DNA of 64,000 bases from Campylobacter canadensis. GTDB lineage: Bacteria > Campylobacterota > Campylobacteria > Campylobacterales > Campylobacteraceae. The stretch lies in NCBI RefSeq assembly GCF_013177655.1, contig NZ_CP035946.1, positions 186,001-250,000 of the forward strand, written 5' to 3'. Made by a program: the position numbers and the translations under genes. This document shows positions 37,116 to 46,645 of this stretch, piece by piece (positions within the stretch are counted from its first letter, which is position 1; each line of letters begins with the position of its first letter). The notes under the pieces are model-generated. The model saw nothing but the letters and a program-made list of their open reading frames with translations, had not been told where the DNA came from and did not search any database.

Positions 37116-37525
37116 ACCCAATAGTTTTATTATCAATTCTTGCTGCAATTATTGTTGCTTTAATTATTTTTGTAATTTTATTAAAAAGCTTTAAAAGTAA
37201 TAAAAAAGTTGTTAATACTGAAAAAAAACAAAGCACTATAGCTGATTTAATAAAAGAAGTAAAAGAATGTACAAGCACAAATGAATTAAACAAAATTGTG
37301 CTTTACTTTTTGCAAAATTACAGCTTTAGTGCAAAGACTTCAAAGACAATTAACGATGATGCAAAATTAATGCTTGAATTTTTATCAAGCGTATGTGCAA
37401 ATAATAATTCTGATGCAAAGATGATTTCTTTTTTAAGCACAGAGCTTAGCAAAAAAAATCCAAGTTATGCAAAAGAGATTGATATATATGAAAAAATGGG
37501 AATTGCAAAGCGTAAATTTCAATGA
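37112..37525 (+). CDS. Hypothetical single-pass membrane protein
   Basis: 137 residues. One N-terminal membrane helix (about 4-25), a basic stretch, then a helical soluble domain with no motif I recognise. Its ATG overlaps the ccsBA stop and its own stop overlaps the lptG ATG, so it is a genuine part of the operon. Function unknown. Confidence 0.72.
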   Translation: MNPIVLLSILAAIIVALIIFVILLKSFKSNKKVVNTEKKQSTIADLIKEVKECTSTNELNKIVLYFLQNYSFSAKTSKTINDDAKLMLEFLSSVCANNNSDAKMISFLSTELSKKNPSYAKEIDIYEKMGIAKRKFQ

Positions 37526-38565
37526 ATAAATTATATTTTAGATATTTAGCGTCGCTTTATTTAAAGGATTTTTTAATTTTATTATTTGCAATGGTTTTAA
37601 TGTTTGCTTTTATTGATATTTTAGTAAATCATTCAAAGCTAAATTTTAATTCCAATTTATTTTTACTTTATTTTTTATTTACTTGTTTTAGTGCCATTGC
37701 TTATGTTTTACCAATTTGTCAAATTCTTGCTTTTATTTGGATGAAAATAAGCCTTATTAAAAATAATGAACTAATAGCGCTTTATTCTTTAGGGCTTAGT
37801 AAAAATCAAATTCTTTTTGCTGCTTTTTTACTTTCTTTTTTTATTAGTCTTATTTCAATATGTGCTAATTTTACTTCTTTTGCTTATGCAGAAAGTTATA
37901 AAAATAACATTTTAAAAAATTCTTATGTAGAAAGTAAAAGAGATGATATTTTTTTTAAATATAAAGAGGATTTTTTTTATATTCAAAGATATGAAAATAA
38001 TCAAATTTTTAATGTAAAAATATTTTCTATGAAAGATGAAAAAATAAAAAAAATAATAAAAGCTCAAAGTGCAGAATTTAAAAATAAAGAATGGAATTTT
38101 AAAAATGTAAATGTTATTGAATTTTTAGATGATGCACAGTTAGGAAAACAAGCAATTAAAACAAATAATTATTATGAAAAAATAACCTTAGATAATTTTA
38201 CTCCAAGCATTTTACAAAATTTTGGAACTTCTAATATATCGTTAAAAGATGCCTATTTTTATTTAAAAAATATAAATAAACAATCAAGTGTAATAAGAGC
38301 TAATATTTATAAATTAAGTATATTTTTATTATATGCACCATTTTTAAGTATTATTTTATTTTATTATCTTCCAAGTTTAGCAAGATATGAAGATTTAAGC
38401 ATAAAAGGTCTTGTTTTAACCTGTGCTAGTTTGCTTATTTATGGTGGATTTTTTTTGTTATTAAGATTAGCAACAAATGATTCTTTAAATCCTGAAATTG
38501 CTATCTTAATGCCAGTTATGTTTATTATTGTATATTCGTTAATATTATTTATTAAAAATAAGTGA
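37522..38565 (+). CDS. lptG: LPS export permease LptF/LptG family (LptG-like)
   Basis: 347 residues with the LptFG layout: three helices, a periplasmic domain (about 120-245), three helices. The coupling segment reads NNELIALYSLGLSKNQILFAAF. C. jejuni has a YjgP/YjgQ-family gene directly upstream of lysA, as here. With the other family member at 19.7 kb, the window encodes both membrane subunits of the LOS extractor. Which is F and which is G is an inference. Confidence 0.8.
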   Translation: MNKLYFRYLASLYLKDFLILLFAMVLMFAFIDILVNHSKLNFNSNLFLLYFLFTCFSAIAYVLPICQILAFIWMKISLIKNNELIALYSLGLSKNQILFAAFLLSFFISLISICANFTSFAYAESYKNNILKNSYVESKRDDIFFKYKEDFFYIQRYENNQIFNVKIFSMKDEKIKKIIKAQSAEFKNKEWNFKNVNVIEFLDDAQLGKQAIKTNNYYEKITLDNFTPSILQNFGTSNISLKDAYFYLKNINKQSSVIRANIYKLSIFLLYAPFLSIILFYYLPSLARYEDLSIKGLVLTCASLLIYGGFFLLLRLATNDSLNPEIAILMPVMFIIVYSLILFIKNK

Positions 38566-38579
38566 GTTAAGGAGTGCTT

Positions 38580-39773
38580 GTGCAAGAGATTATAAAAGAT
38601 ATTAAAACCCCATTTTATTTATACGATTTTGATGCAATTAAAGAAAGATTTTTAAGTATAAAAAATTCTTTAAACGGCGTTAGTTCCAATATTTTTTATG
38701 CAGTAAAAGCAAATTCAAATTTATCTTTATTAAAATTTTTAAAAGAACTTGATAGCGGTTTTGATTGCGTTAGCGTAAATGAAATTAAAAGAGCTTTATT
38801 AATCGGTGCAAAGCCTTATAAGATTATTTTTAGTGGAGTTGCAAAAAGCAAAGAAGACTTAGAATTTGCTTTACAAGAAAAGATTTTATATATAAATATT
38901 GAAAATCAAGCAGAATTAGATTTATTAGAAGAATGCGCTAAGAATTTAAATACAGTTGCAAATATATCAATTCGTGTAAATCCTAATGTAGATGCAAAAA
39001 CACATCCTTATATTTCTACAGGTCTTAAAGAAAATAAATTTGGCGTTAGTCTTGATGTAGCAAGAAAAATGTATTTAAAAGCACATAAAAGCGAATATTT
39101 AAATCCTATTGCTTGTCATTTTCACATAGGCTCAAATTTATTAGATTTAAGCCCTATTATTCAAAGTGCTAAAATAATTAAGGATTTTGTTACTTCGCTA
39201 AATAGTGCAGGGCTTAATATTCGCTTTTTTGATATTGGTGGCGGTATTGGAGTAAGCTATTTAAAAGATGAAATTGAACCTAATATTAAAGACTTTTTTA
39301 ATCAAATAAAAGCTATAGCAAAAGATTATACAATATGCACAGAACCAGGCAGATACATAGTAGCAAATGCTGGATATTTAGTAACAAAAGTTTTATATGA
39401 AAAAATCAACGAAAATAAAAGATTTGTAATAGTTGATGCTGCTATGAGTGAGCTAATAAGACCAAGTTTATATAATGCAAAGCACGAAATAATATGCTTT
39501 AAAGATGATTTAGCAAATTCTAGCAAGGCTGATGTGGTTGGCGGGGTTTGTGAAAGTGGGGATTTTTTAGCAAAAGATGTCGTGTTACCTAGTTTAAATA
39601 GCCAAGATTATTTAATAGTTAAAAGTGCTGGTGCATATGGCTATGTAATGAGTAGCAATTATAATTCAAGAACAAAAATTGCAGAATATGCCATAATTAA
39701 TGGTAAAATAAAACTTATTAATAAAGCAGAAGATTTTATGCAAATGATAAAAGGCGAAGTGGAGTGCTTATGA
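38580..39773 (+). CDS. lysA: Diaminopimelate decarboxylase
   Basis: Last step of lysine synthesis. 397 residues from a GTG at 38580, placed five bases after AAGGAG; an in-frame GTG at 38574 would overlap that site and is less likely. Alanine-racemase-like barrel with the PLP-lysine in FYAVKANSNL (Lys43), HFHIGSNL, the phosphate loop DIGGGIG, EPGRYIV, and the catalytic-Cys motif GGVCESGDFLA. Nine bases after lptG. Confidence 0.95.
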   Translation: MQEIIKDIKTPFYLYDFDAIKERFLSIKNSLNGVSSNIFYAVKANSNLSLLKFLKELDSGFDCVSVNEIKRALLIGAKPYKIIFSGVAKSKEDLEFALQEKILYINIENQAELDLLEECAKNLNTVANISIRVNPNVDAKTHPYISTGLKENKFGVSLDVARKMYLKAHKSEYLNPIACHFHIGSNLLDLSPIIQSAKIIKDFVTSLNSAGLNIRFFDIGGGIGVSYLKDEIEPNIKDFFNQIKAIAKDYTICTEPGRYIVANAGYLVTKVLYEKINENKRFVIVDAAMSELIRPSLYNAKHEIICFKDDLANSSKADVVGGVCESGDFLAKDVVLPSLNSQDYLIVKSAGAYGYVMSSNYNSRTKIAEYAIINGKIKLINKAEDFMQMIKGEVECL

Positions 39774-40828
39774 GCTTAGAAGATATTAGAAAAGATATTA
39801 ATCAAATTGATGATGAGATAATTACTTTGCTTAAAAAAAGAATGCAATGTGTTCATAAAGTTGGTTTAATAAAGCAAAATGAAAAAAGCCCAATTTATAG
39901 ACCAACAAGAGAAATGCAAATAATAAACAGACTAAGTTTGCAAGAAGATGAATTTTTAAAAAAAGAAGCCATTAGCTCTATTTATCAAGAGATTTTTTCA
40001 ATATCAAGAAATTTAGAAAGACATCAAAGAGTAGCTTTTTTAGGTCCAAGTGGAACTTATACTCATCAAGCAGCTTCATCTTGGTTTGGCAATTTATGCA
40101 CTTATGTTGAGCTTGCTAGTATTAATGATGTTTTTACTGCTTTAAAAAACGATGAGGTTGATTATTCAGTAGTTCCTATTGAAAATAATACAGAAGGTGT
40201 AGTTGGAAATACTTTAGATAATCTTGCTTTACATAAAGATATTTTTATTTTTGCAGAAAAGTATTTAGATATTCATCACTCTTTTGCAAGCAATTGTTAT
40301 AGTTTAAGCGATATTAAATGTATTTATTCTCATCCACAAGCTTATAATCAGTGTTTGAATTTTATTGCTTCTCATAATTTGCAAAACGCAGAATTCATCG
40401 CTACAAAAAGTACTTCTCAAGCAGCATTATTTGCAAGTAAAAATGAAAATTCAGCAGCAATTTGTTCAAAAATAGCTGCAAAATTAGCAAATATTCCTTT
40501 AATGTTTGAAAAAATTGAAGATAATTTATCAAATAAAACAAGATTTTTAATCTTAAGTAAGCATAAAGCAGAATATTCTAATAATTCAAAAACATCAATA
40601 ATTGCAAATACTTCTCATAAGCCAGGTGCTTTGGTAGAACTTTTAAACGAGTTTAAAAATGCAAATATAAATCTTACACAAATTCAATCTCGTCCTTTAA
40701 AAACAGATAAATTTGAGTATTCATTTTTTATTGATTTTGATGGACATGAAGATGATTTAGTAGTAAAAAATATAATTAATAAAAAGAACATAAGAATTTT
40801 AGGTTCTTATATAAAGTGTGAAGTATGA
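39770..40828 (+). CDS. pheA: Bifunctional chorismate mutase / prephenate dehydratase
   Basis: Chorismate to phenylpyruvate for phenylalanine. 352 residues. AroQ chorismate mutase helices (about 1-85, with RKDINQIDDEIITLLKKRM), prephenate dehydratase (about 90-270, with FLGPSGTYTHQAA, VPIENNTEGVV, HPQAYNQC, TKSTSQAA and the NKTRFLIL motif containing the catalytic Thr), then an ACT domain (about 275-352, HKPGALVELL and IQSRPLKT) for Phe feedback. I chose the ATG at 39770, five bases after GGAG, over an in-frame GTG at 39764. C. jejuni places hisC next, absent here. Confidence 0.95.
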   Translation: MSLEDIRKDINQIDDEIITLLKKRMQCVHKVGLIKQNEKSPIYRPTREMQIINRLSLQEDEFLKKEAISSIYQEIFSISRNLERHQRVAFLGPSGTYTHQAASSWFGNLCTYVELASINDVFTALKNDEVDYSVVPIENNTEGVVGNTLDNLALHKDIFIFAEKYLDIHHSFASNCYSLSDIKCIYSHPQAYNQCLNFIASHNLQNAEFIATKSTSQAALFASKNENSAAICSKIAAKLANIPLMFEKIEDNLSNKTRFLILSKHKAEYSNNSKTSIIANTSHKPGALVELLNEFKNANINLTQIQSRPLKTDKFEYSFFIDFDGHEDDLVVKNIINKKNIRILGSYIKCEV

Positions 40829-42516
40829 ATTATAAGCAACTTTTACAGGGTATAGGTGCAATTTATGCAAAGCTTGACAAAAAACAAAAGCTAACCATTC
40901 TTGCTGCAATTATCGCAACGGTTGCTTTTATAATCTTTTTATTATTTTATAATGCTAAAGATGATAAAACTTATAGCGGATATTCTGTTTTATTTGATGA
41001 GCTAAACCCATCAAATGCAGCCAGTGTTTTATCTATTTTAGAAAAAAATCAAGTACATTATATTTTAAAAAACGAAAGCACTATTTTAGTTCCTACAAAA
41101 GATGTTTATAAACAAAGATTAGAAGTTGCATCAGCAGGTGTTATTAAAGATAATAAAGTAGGTTTTGAAATTTTTGACAAGCAAGAATTTGGAGCAACTG
41201 ATGAAGAACAAAAAATAAAATTCAAAAGAGCTCTTGAAGGAGAATTAAGCAGAACAATAAGCGCTCTTAATCCTATTCAAAAAGCAAATGTTTTACTAGC
41301 TTTAGCTGAGGATAGTCTTTTTTCTAAAAATAAAAAACCAGCTAGTGCTTCAGTTCAATTAAATCTAAAACAAGGGCAAAAATTAAGCCAAAAGCAAATC
41401 ACTGGTATTAAAAATCTTGTAGCAAGTGCTTTGATTGATTTAGAGCCTGAAAGAGTTAAAATTACTGACCAAAATGGCGTTATTTTAGGCGATGAAGAGC
41501 AAGATTTTGATGTAGATATGATTGCAGCACAAATTCAATATAAAAAACAATATGAAAATAACTTAGAGCAAAATATTACCAATGTTTTAGCCGTTGTTTT
41601 AGGTGGATATGATAGGGTTGTAACAAGGGTTAATGTAGATTTTGATTTTGCACAAAAAAATTATCAAAGTGAAGTTTTTGACCCAAATTCAGTAGCTAGA
41701 AGTGAAAACAATTTAGAAGAAAAAAAAGAAGGTAGAACGCAAAAAGAAGTAGGCGGAGTACCAGGGGCAATTTCAAATATAGGTCCTGTGCAAGGCATTG
41801 ATGATTCAAATAATCTTAAAGAACTTTACACAAAAAATCAAAATACTATAAATTATGAAATTTCAAAAACTTTAACCAATGTAAAAGGTCAGTTTGCAAC
41901 TATAAAAAGAATTAGCACTTCTGTAATTGTAGATGGCAGATACGAGCATGATGAAAACGGCAAGTTAAAATATGTTGCAATATCTAATGAAGAATTAGCA
42001 AAACTCTTAACTCAAGTAAAAAATATAGTTGGTTTTAACGAGCAAAGAGGAGATAGCGTAAGCGTTGATAATATTGAGTTTAACAAGGTTGCTACACCTG
42101 AGCTACCATCGGCAAAATTAAAAAGCTTCCTAGAGCTTTACATAATGCCATTTATTCCACCTGCAAAATATATCTTTGCTATGTTCTTAATCTTTTTATT
42201 TTACAAAAAAATCATTGTACCATTTGCACAAAAAATGCTTGAAGATAAAGCTTTTGAAGAAGAAATTGAACAAGTTGTTAAAAAAGAAGAAGTTATTGAA
42301 GAAGATGCTATTGAAAAATATCAACAAACTAGAAAGAAAGTTGAAGAACAACTTGGAATTGATTCAGGCTTTAATGAAGATACCTTACAGCATGATATTT
42401 TATTAGAAAAATTAAGAGCTATTAGCACAGAAAGAAGTGAAGAAATCGCTATGTTATTTGCTTCTTTATTGAAAAATGATGCAGAATTTAATCAATCTCA
42501 AAAGGATATGCAATGA
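40825..42516 (+). CDS. fliF: Flagellar MS-ring protein FliF
   Basis: Inner-membrane ring of the flagellar basal body and export platform. 563 residues: a membrane helix at about 22-42, the YscJ-like ring-building domains (about 45-230; SVLFDELNPSNAASVLSILEK, FDKQEFGATDEEQKIKFKRALEGELSRTI), the beta-collar region (about 260-430, with a Gly/Pro loop VGGVPGAISNIGP), a second helix (about 445-465) and an acidic C-terminal tail that binds FliG. Overlaps pheA and fliG by four bases each. Confidence 0.96.
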   Translation: MNYKQLLQGIGAIYAKLDKKQKLTILAAIIATVAFIIFLLFYNAKDDKTYSGYSVLFDELNPSNAASVLSILEKNQVHYILKNESTILVPTKDVYKQRLEVASAGVIKDNKVGFEIFDKQEFGATDEEQKIKFKRALEGELSRTISALNPIQKANVLLALAEDSLFSKNKKPASASVQLNLKQGQKLSQKQITGIKNLVASALIDLEPERVKITDQNGVILGDEEQDFDVDMIAAQIQYKKQYENNLEQNITNVLAVVLGGYDRVVTRVNVDFDFAQKNYQSEVFDPNSVARSENNLEEKKEGRTQKEVGGVPGAISNIGPVQGIDDSNNLKELYTKNQNTINYEISKTLTNVKGQFATIKRISTSVIVDGRYEHDENGKLKYVAISNEELAKLLTQVKNIVGFNEQRGDSVSVDNIEFNKVATPELPSAKLKSFLELYIMPFIPPAKYIFAMFLIFLFYKKIIVPFAQKMLEDKAFEEEIEQVVKKEEVIEEDAIEKYQQTRKKVEEQLGIDSGFNEDTLQHDILLEKLRAISTERSEEIAMLFASLLKNDAEFNQSQKDMQ

Positions 42517-43544
42517 TTAATTTAAACAATGAGCAAAAAGCTGTTTATAATGAGCTTAGTATTTTAGAAAAAATTGCTATTTTTTTAATTCAAATTGGTG
42601 AAGAAGCGGCTACTTTAATATTTTCAAATATTCAAGACCCAAATATGATTACAGAAATTACAAAGCATATTACCTATGCAAGGACGGTAGATAAATCCGT
42701 TGCAACAGCAGTTTTAGAAGAATTTCACGCCCTGCTTAAATCAAATCAATACATAAAAAATGGTGGTTTAGAATACGCAAAAGAAATTTTATATAGAACT
42801 TACGGAGCTGAAGAAGCGGAAAAAATTCTTAGCAAATTAGCAAAATCAATGGATGCAAATCAAGCTTTTTCATATTTAGGCAATATAAAACCACAACAAT
42901 TAGCAGATTTTATTGTAAATGAATATCCACAAACAATAGCCTTAATCATAGCTCATATGGAGCCAACAAGAGCGGCTGAAACTTTAGAATTTTTTGATGA
43001 CGAATTAAGAAGCGATGTAATTCACAGAATAGCAAATTTAGGTGATATTAGTCCAAATATTATCAAAAGAGTTTCAGCAGTTTTAGAAAGTAAATTACAA
43101 GCTCTTACATCTTATAAAATTGAAGTTGGTGGCCCTCGTGCTGTTGCTGAAGTGCTTAATAGACTTGGTCAAAAATCAAGTAAATCTACAATTAGCTATT
43201 TAGAACAAACAAACGAAAAACTAGCATCAACAATCAAAGAACTTATGTTTACTTTTGATGATATTAAAAAGCTTGGAAATAATGCTATTAGAGAGATTTT
43301 AAAAGTTGTAGATAAAAAAGATTTACAAGTAGCCTTAAAAGGCAGCGCAGAAGAACTTAAACAAATGTTTTTAGCAAATATGAGCCAAAGAGCAGCAGAT
43401 TCTTTTAATGAAGAAATGGGCTTTTTAGGTGCTGTTAGGGTTAAAGATGTTGAAGAAGCACAAAGAAAGGTGGTTGAAGTTGTACAAAAACTAAATGAAA
43501 CAGGTGTAATTCAACTTGGTGAAAGCGATGAGATGATTGAATGA
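42513..43544 (+). CDS. fliG: Flagellar motor switch protein FliG
   Basis: Rotor component contacting the stator. 343 residues with the three FliG domains: FliF-binding N-terminal part (about 1-110), the middle domain with the EHPQ-like motif written VNEYPQTIALIIAHM, and the C-terminal charged torque helix region (MFTFDDIKKLGNNAIREILK, then MSQRAADSF). Translationally coupled to fliF and fliH. Confidence 0.96.
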   Translation: MINLNNEQKAVYNELSILEKIAIFLIQIGEEAATLIFSNIQDPNMITEITKHITYARTVDKSVATAVLEEFHALLKSNQYIKNGGLEYAKEILYRTYGAEEAEKILSKLAKSMDANQAFSYLGNIKPQQLADFIVNEYPQTIALIIAHMEPTRAAETLEFFDDELRSDVIHRIANLGDISPNIIKRVSAVLESKLQALTSYKIEVGGPRAVAEVLNRLGQKSSKSTISYLEQTNEKLASTIKELMFTFDDIKKLGNNAIREILKVVDKKDLQVALKGSAEELKQMFLANMSQRAADSFNEEMGFLGAVRVKDVEEAQRKVVEVVQKLNETGVIQLGESDEMIE

Positions 43545-44341
43545 TGAAGTCTATTATTAACAATAACAATAAAAATAAAGAGCATTTTATTCAGCCTTAT
43601 AAGTTTAAAATTCTTAACACTTCAACAAATGAAGAAGAGCCTGTAAAAGAAGAAGAGCATATAGCGCCAGCCGTAAAAGAAGAAGAAAAAGAAGAAAATA
43701 TTGTTAAAGAAGAGGCTATTGCAAATATTCAAGTAAATAATCAATTAAACGAAGATTTGCTAAAAAAACTAGATGAGTTAAGCGATAATGTAATTAAATT
43801 GCAAATGAAACTTGAAAAGCAAGAGCAAGAATTTAATACTCGCCTTTTGCAAGAAATTGAAGTAGCTAAAAAAAATGCTTACGCAGAAGGTTTAAACGCA
43901 GGTTTAGAGCAAAACGAAGCAAAACTAAATGAGCTAAGTTTAAATGTAAGCACGAGCGTAAAAAAACTAGATGCAAAGCTTAATGAAATTAGCACTTTTT
44001 TAGACAAAACACAGATAGAATTAAACGAAGCAGCATATTTAATTGCAAAAGAAGTCATTAACAAAGAATTAAGCGATAATTCAAGTAAAATAGCCCTAGC
44101 TTTTGCTAAAACGCTAATAAAGGATATAAATAAGGATTTAAAAATAAAAATCAGCGTAAATCCAAATGATTATAATTTCTTAAAGCAAGAGCTTTCAAGC
44201 AATTTAATTGAAATTCTTTCAGATGATGCAGTAAATAAAGGTTGTTTGGTTTTAAATTCTGATAATTTAAATACTCAAATTAATCTAAAAGATAGGTTAG
44301 CACACGCAAGGAGCATAGTTTTAGATGAAAACTCTAATTGA
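43541..44341 (+). CDS. fliH: Flagellar export ATPase regulator FliH
   Basis: Binds the FliI ATPase and docks it to the export gate. 266 residues: a variable Glu/Lys-rich N-terminus (about 25-70), a long coiled coil (about 70-160) and the C-terminal FliI-binding domain (about 165-266) with IAKEVINKELSD and a CLVLNSDNLNTQI segment. The AxxxG-type helical run is modest (AYAEGLNAGLE). Double ATG at the start; the first overlaps the fliG stop. Overlaps dxs by 17 bases. Confidence 0.88.
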   Translation: MMKSIINNNNKNKEHFIQPYKFKILNTSTNEEEPVKEEEHIAPAVKEEEKEENIVKEEAIANIQVNNQLNEDLLKKLDELSDNVIKLQMKLEKQEQEFNTRLLQEIEVAKKNAYAEGLNAGLEQNEAKLNELSLNVSTSVKKLDAKLNEISTFLDKTQIELNEAAYLIAKEVINKELSDNSSKIALAFAKTLIKDINKDLKIKISVNPNDYNFLKQELSSNLIEILSDDAVNKGCLVLNSDNLNTQINLKDRLAHARSIVLDENSN

Positions 44342-46136
44342 AAATATAAAAAAACTAAACATTGATGAACTTAATAATTTATGCAAATTAATAAGAGAAG
44401 AGATAATAAATCAAGTTAGCAAAAATGGCGGACATCTTTCATCTAATTTGGGCGTGGTTGAGCTTAGCGTTGCTATTCATCATTTGTTTGATTTAAAGAA
44501 AAATCCTTTAATTTTTGATGTTTCTCATCAAATTTATGCACATAAAATTTTAACAAACAGAAGTCTTGAAAATTTAAGACAATTTAAAGGTATTAGCGGT
44601 TTTAGCGAACCAAGCGAAAGTGAGTATGACTTTTTTGTAGCAGGTCATGCAAGTACATCAATTTCTTTAGCAGTAGGTGCTGCAAAGGCTTTTGCTTTAC
44701 AAAAAAATGATAATTTTCCAATAGCCTTAATCGGCGATGGTTCTATGGGTTGTGGTTTAGCTTACGAAGCTTTAAATGAGCTAGGAGATAAAAAATATCC
44801 AAGTATTATTATTTTAAATGATAATAAAATGAGCATAAGCAAGCCTATTGGTGCGGTTTCAAAGTTTTTATCCTGTTCTTTATCTAGCCCTTTTTATCAA
44901 AGATTTAAAAAAGGCGTTGAGGGAATGCTTGAATATTTGCCAAATAGTGCAAGATTTGCAGCAAAAAGGTTTGAAGATGGATTTAAGCTATTAACTCCTG
45001 CAGGAATGTTTTTTGAAGAAATGGGGCTTGAATATATTGGTCCAATTGATGGGCATAATATTGAAGAATTAATTAAATCTTTAAAACTAGCTTGTAATTT
45101 AAAAAAGCCTGTTTTACTTCATGTGCAAACCATTAAAGGTTATGGATACTCGCACTCGCAAAACGATGAAGGAAGTTGGCACGGAGTAAGCCCTTTTGAT
45201 ATTAAAAGTGGCAAGGCGATAAAAAACTCAAATTCTAAAAGCATAACATCAATTTTTAGCGATATTTTGTATGAACTTGCAAGTAAAGATGAAAAAATAG
45301 TAGGAGTAAGCGCAGCTATGCCAAGCGGTACGGGAATGGATAAATTAATAAAATTTTATCCTGATAGATTTTTTGATGTTGGTATCGCAGAAGCTCACGC
45401 AGTAACTTCAATGGCGGCTATGAGTAAGTGTGGTTTTATGCCAGTGGTTGCTATTTATTCAACCTTTTTACAAAGAGCATATGATAGCTTAATTCACGAT
45501 GCGGCAATTATGAATTTAAATATGCTTTTTGCAATTGATAGAGCAGGAATTGTTGGTAATGATGGAAAAACTCATCAAGGTGTTTTTGATATTTCTTATC
45601 TTTCTTGCATACCAAATTTTAAAATTTGTGCGCCAATAAATGAAAGTAGCCTTAGATTATTGCTTGAATACGCAACAAGCAAGGTTGGATTAATTGCTAT
45701 TCGCTATGCAAGAGGCGCTTTTATGCTAGATGATAGCTTTAAAGCTAGTTTAAAAAGCCATTATTTAATTAATAATAATTCAGATATTAGCTTTTTATGT
45801 TTTGGTCAAGAAGCTTATAAGGCAATTAAATTAAGTGATGAATTTAATGCAAATGTTATTGATTTAGTTTTTGCAAAACCGCTTGATAGAGAATTTTTAC
45901 TTTCATTAGCAAAAAGCTCTAAAAAGTGGTTTATTTTTTCATCAAGTTTAAAAATTGGCGGATTGTATTCTATAATTAGTGCCTTTTTGCAAGAAGAAAA
46001 AATAAATGATATTAAACTTGTAAGCTTTGAGTATGAAGATGAATTTATTACTCACGGAGATAGCAGTGTAGTAGAAGAATCGCTAGGTTTAGATATAAAC
46101 AGTATTAAAGAAAAAATTAAAAAGGAGCTTAATTGA
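44325..46136 (+). CDS. dxs: 1-deoxy-D-xylulose-5-phosphate synthase
   Basis: First enzyme of the MEP isoprenoid pathway, feeding UppS among others. 603 residues. ThDP and Mg sites are visible: FDVSHQIYAHKIL, GDGSMGCGLAYEALN with NDNKMSIS, and the transketolase pyrimidine domain with FDVGIAEAHAVT, YSTFLQRAYD and DRAGIVGNDGKTHQG. The fliH-dxs junction is the same in C. jejuni. The ATG lies inside the fliH 3' end, with AAGGAG upstream at somewhat long spacing. Confidence 0.96.
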   Translation: MKTLIENIKKLNIDELNNLCKLIREEIINQVSKNGGHLSSNLGVVELSVAIHHLFDLKKNPLIFDVSHQIYAHKILTNRSLENLRQFKGISGFSEPSESEYDFFVAGHASTSISLAVGAAKAFALQKNDNFPIALIGDGSMGCGLAYEALNELGDKKYPSIIILNDNKMSISKPIGAVSKFLSCSLSSPFYQRFKKGVEGMLEYLPNSARFAAKRFEDGFKLLTPAGMFFEEMGLEYIGPIDGHNIEELIKSLKLACNLKKPVLLHVQTIKGYGYSHSQNDEGSWHGVSPFDIKSGKAIKNSNSKSITSIFSDILYELASKDEKIVGVSAAMPSGTGMDKLIKFYPDRFFDVGIAEAHAVTSMAAMSKCGFMPVVAIYSTFLQRAYDSLIHDAAIMNLNMLFAIDRAGIVGNDGKTHQGVFDISYLSCIPNFKICAPINESSLRLLLEYATSKVGLIAIRYARGAFMLDDSFKASLKSHYLINNNSDISFLCFGQEAYKAIKLSDEFNANVIDLVFAKPLDREFLLSLAKSSKKWFIFSSSLKIGGLYSIISAFLQEEKINDIKLVSFEYEDEFITHGDSSVVEESLGLDINSIKEKIKKELN

Positions 46137-46645
46137 TAATTTGTGCAGGTAATACAGAAAATTATGATTTTGCTAAAAGCGTTGGCGTAGGGAATATTCA
46201 AGTAGCTATTAATTTAAGCAAGATTATTTTAGAAAATAAAGTAAAAAGATTAATTTTTGTAGGCTCAATGGGGCTTTATACTAAAGAAAATGAACTTTTT
46301 TCAATTTTTGAATTTGATGATGCAAACAATATAGAACTTTCATCTTTAAATAATCAAAGCTACACTCCGCTTAATAGCACAATAAGTTCAAAATTAAACT
46401 CAAATAATTTTATTTGTAAGGATTTTTCTTTAGCTAATAAAATGTATGAAAAATATTCTTTTATTGGTGAAAATATGGAAGCTTTTGGCTTTTTTTCTTG
46501 TGCAAAATATTTTAATATAAATGCAAAAGCAATTTTAATTGCTACAAATTATTGTGATGAAAACGCACATTCAACTTATTTAAATAATTATAAAAAGGCA
46601 AATGAATTACTAGAAAATTATTTAGAAAATAAAGGATATTTGTGA
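46133..46645 (+). CDS. Small nucleosidase/phosphorylase-like (PNP_UDP superfamily) protein
   Basis: 170 residues. The start is a TTG that overlaps the dxs stop, with AAGGAG nearby. Features resemble the purine nucleoside phosphorylase/MTA-SAH nucleosidase fold: an N-terminal [16 protein letters not shown] helix, [10 protein letters not shown] (usually a ...GTAG segment), [15 protein letters not shown] (compare VEMEAAA) and a late Asp in NYCDENA. The protein is about 60 residues shorter than typical members, so it may be a reduced or altered enzyme. C. jejuni, as I recall, has an unnamed gene just before rlmN, as here. Confidence 0.65.
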   Translation: MIICAGNTENYDFAKSVGVGNIQVAINLSKIILENKVKRLIFVGSMGLYTKENELFSIFEFDDANNIELSSLNNQSYTPLNSTISSKLNSNNFICKDFSLANKMYEKYSFIGENMEAFGFFSCAKYFNINAKAILIATNYCDENAHSTYLNNYKKANELLENYLENKGYL

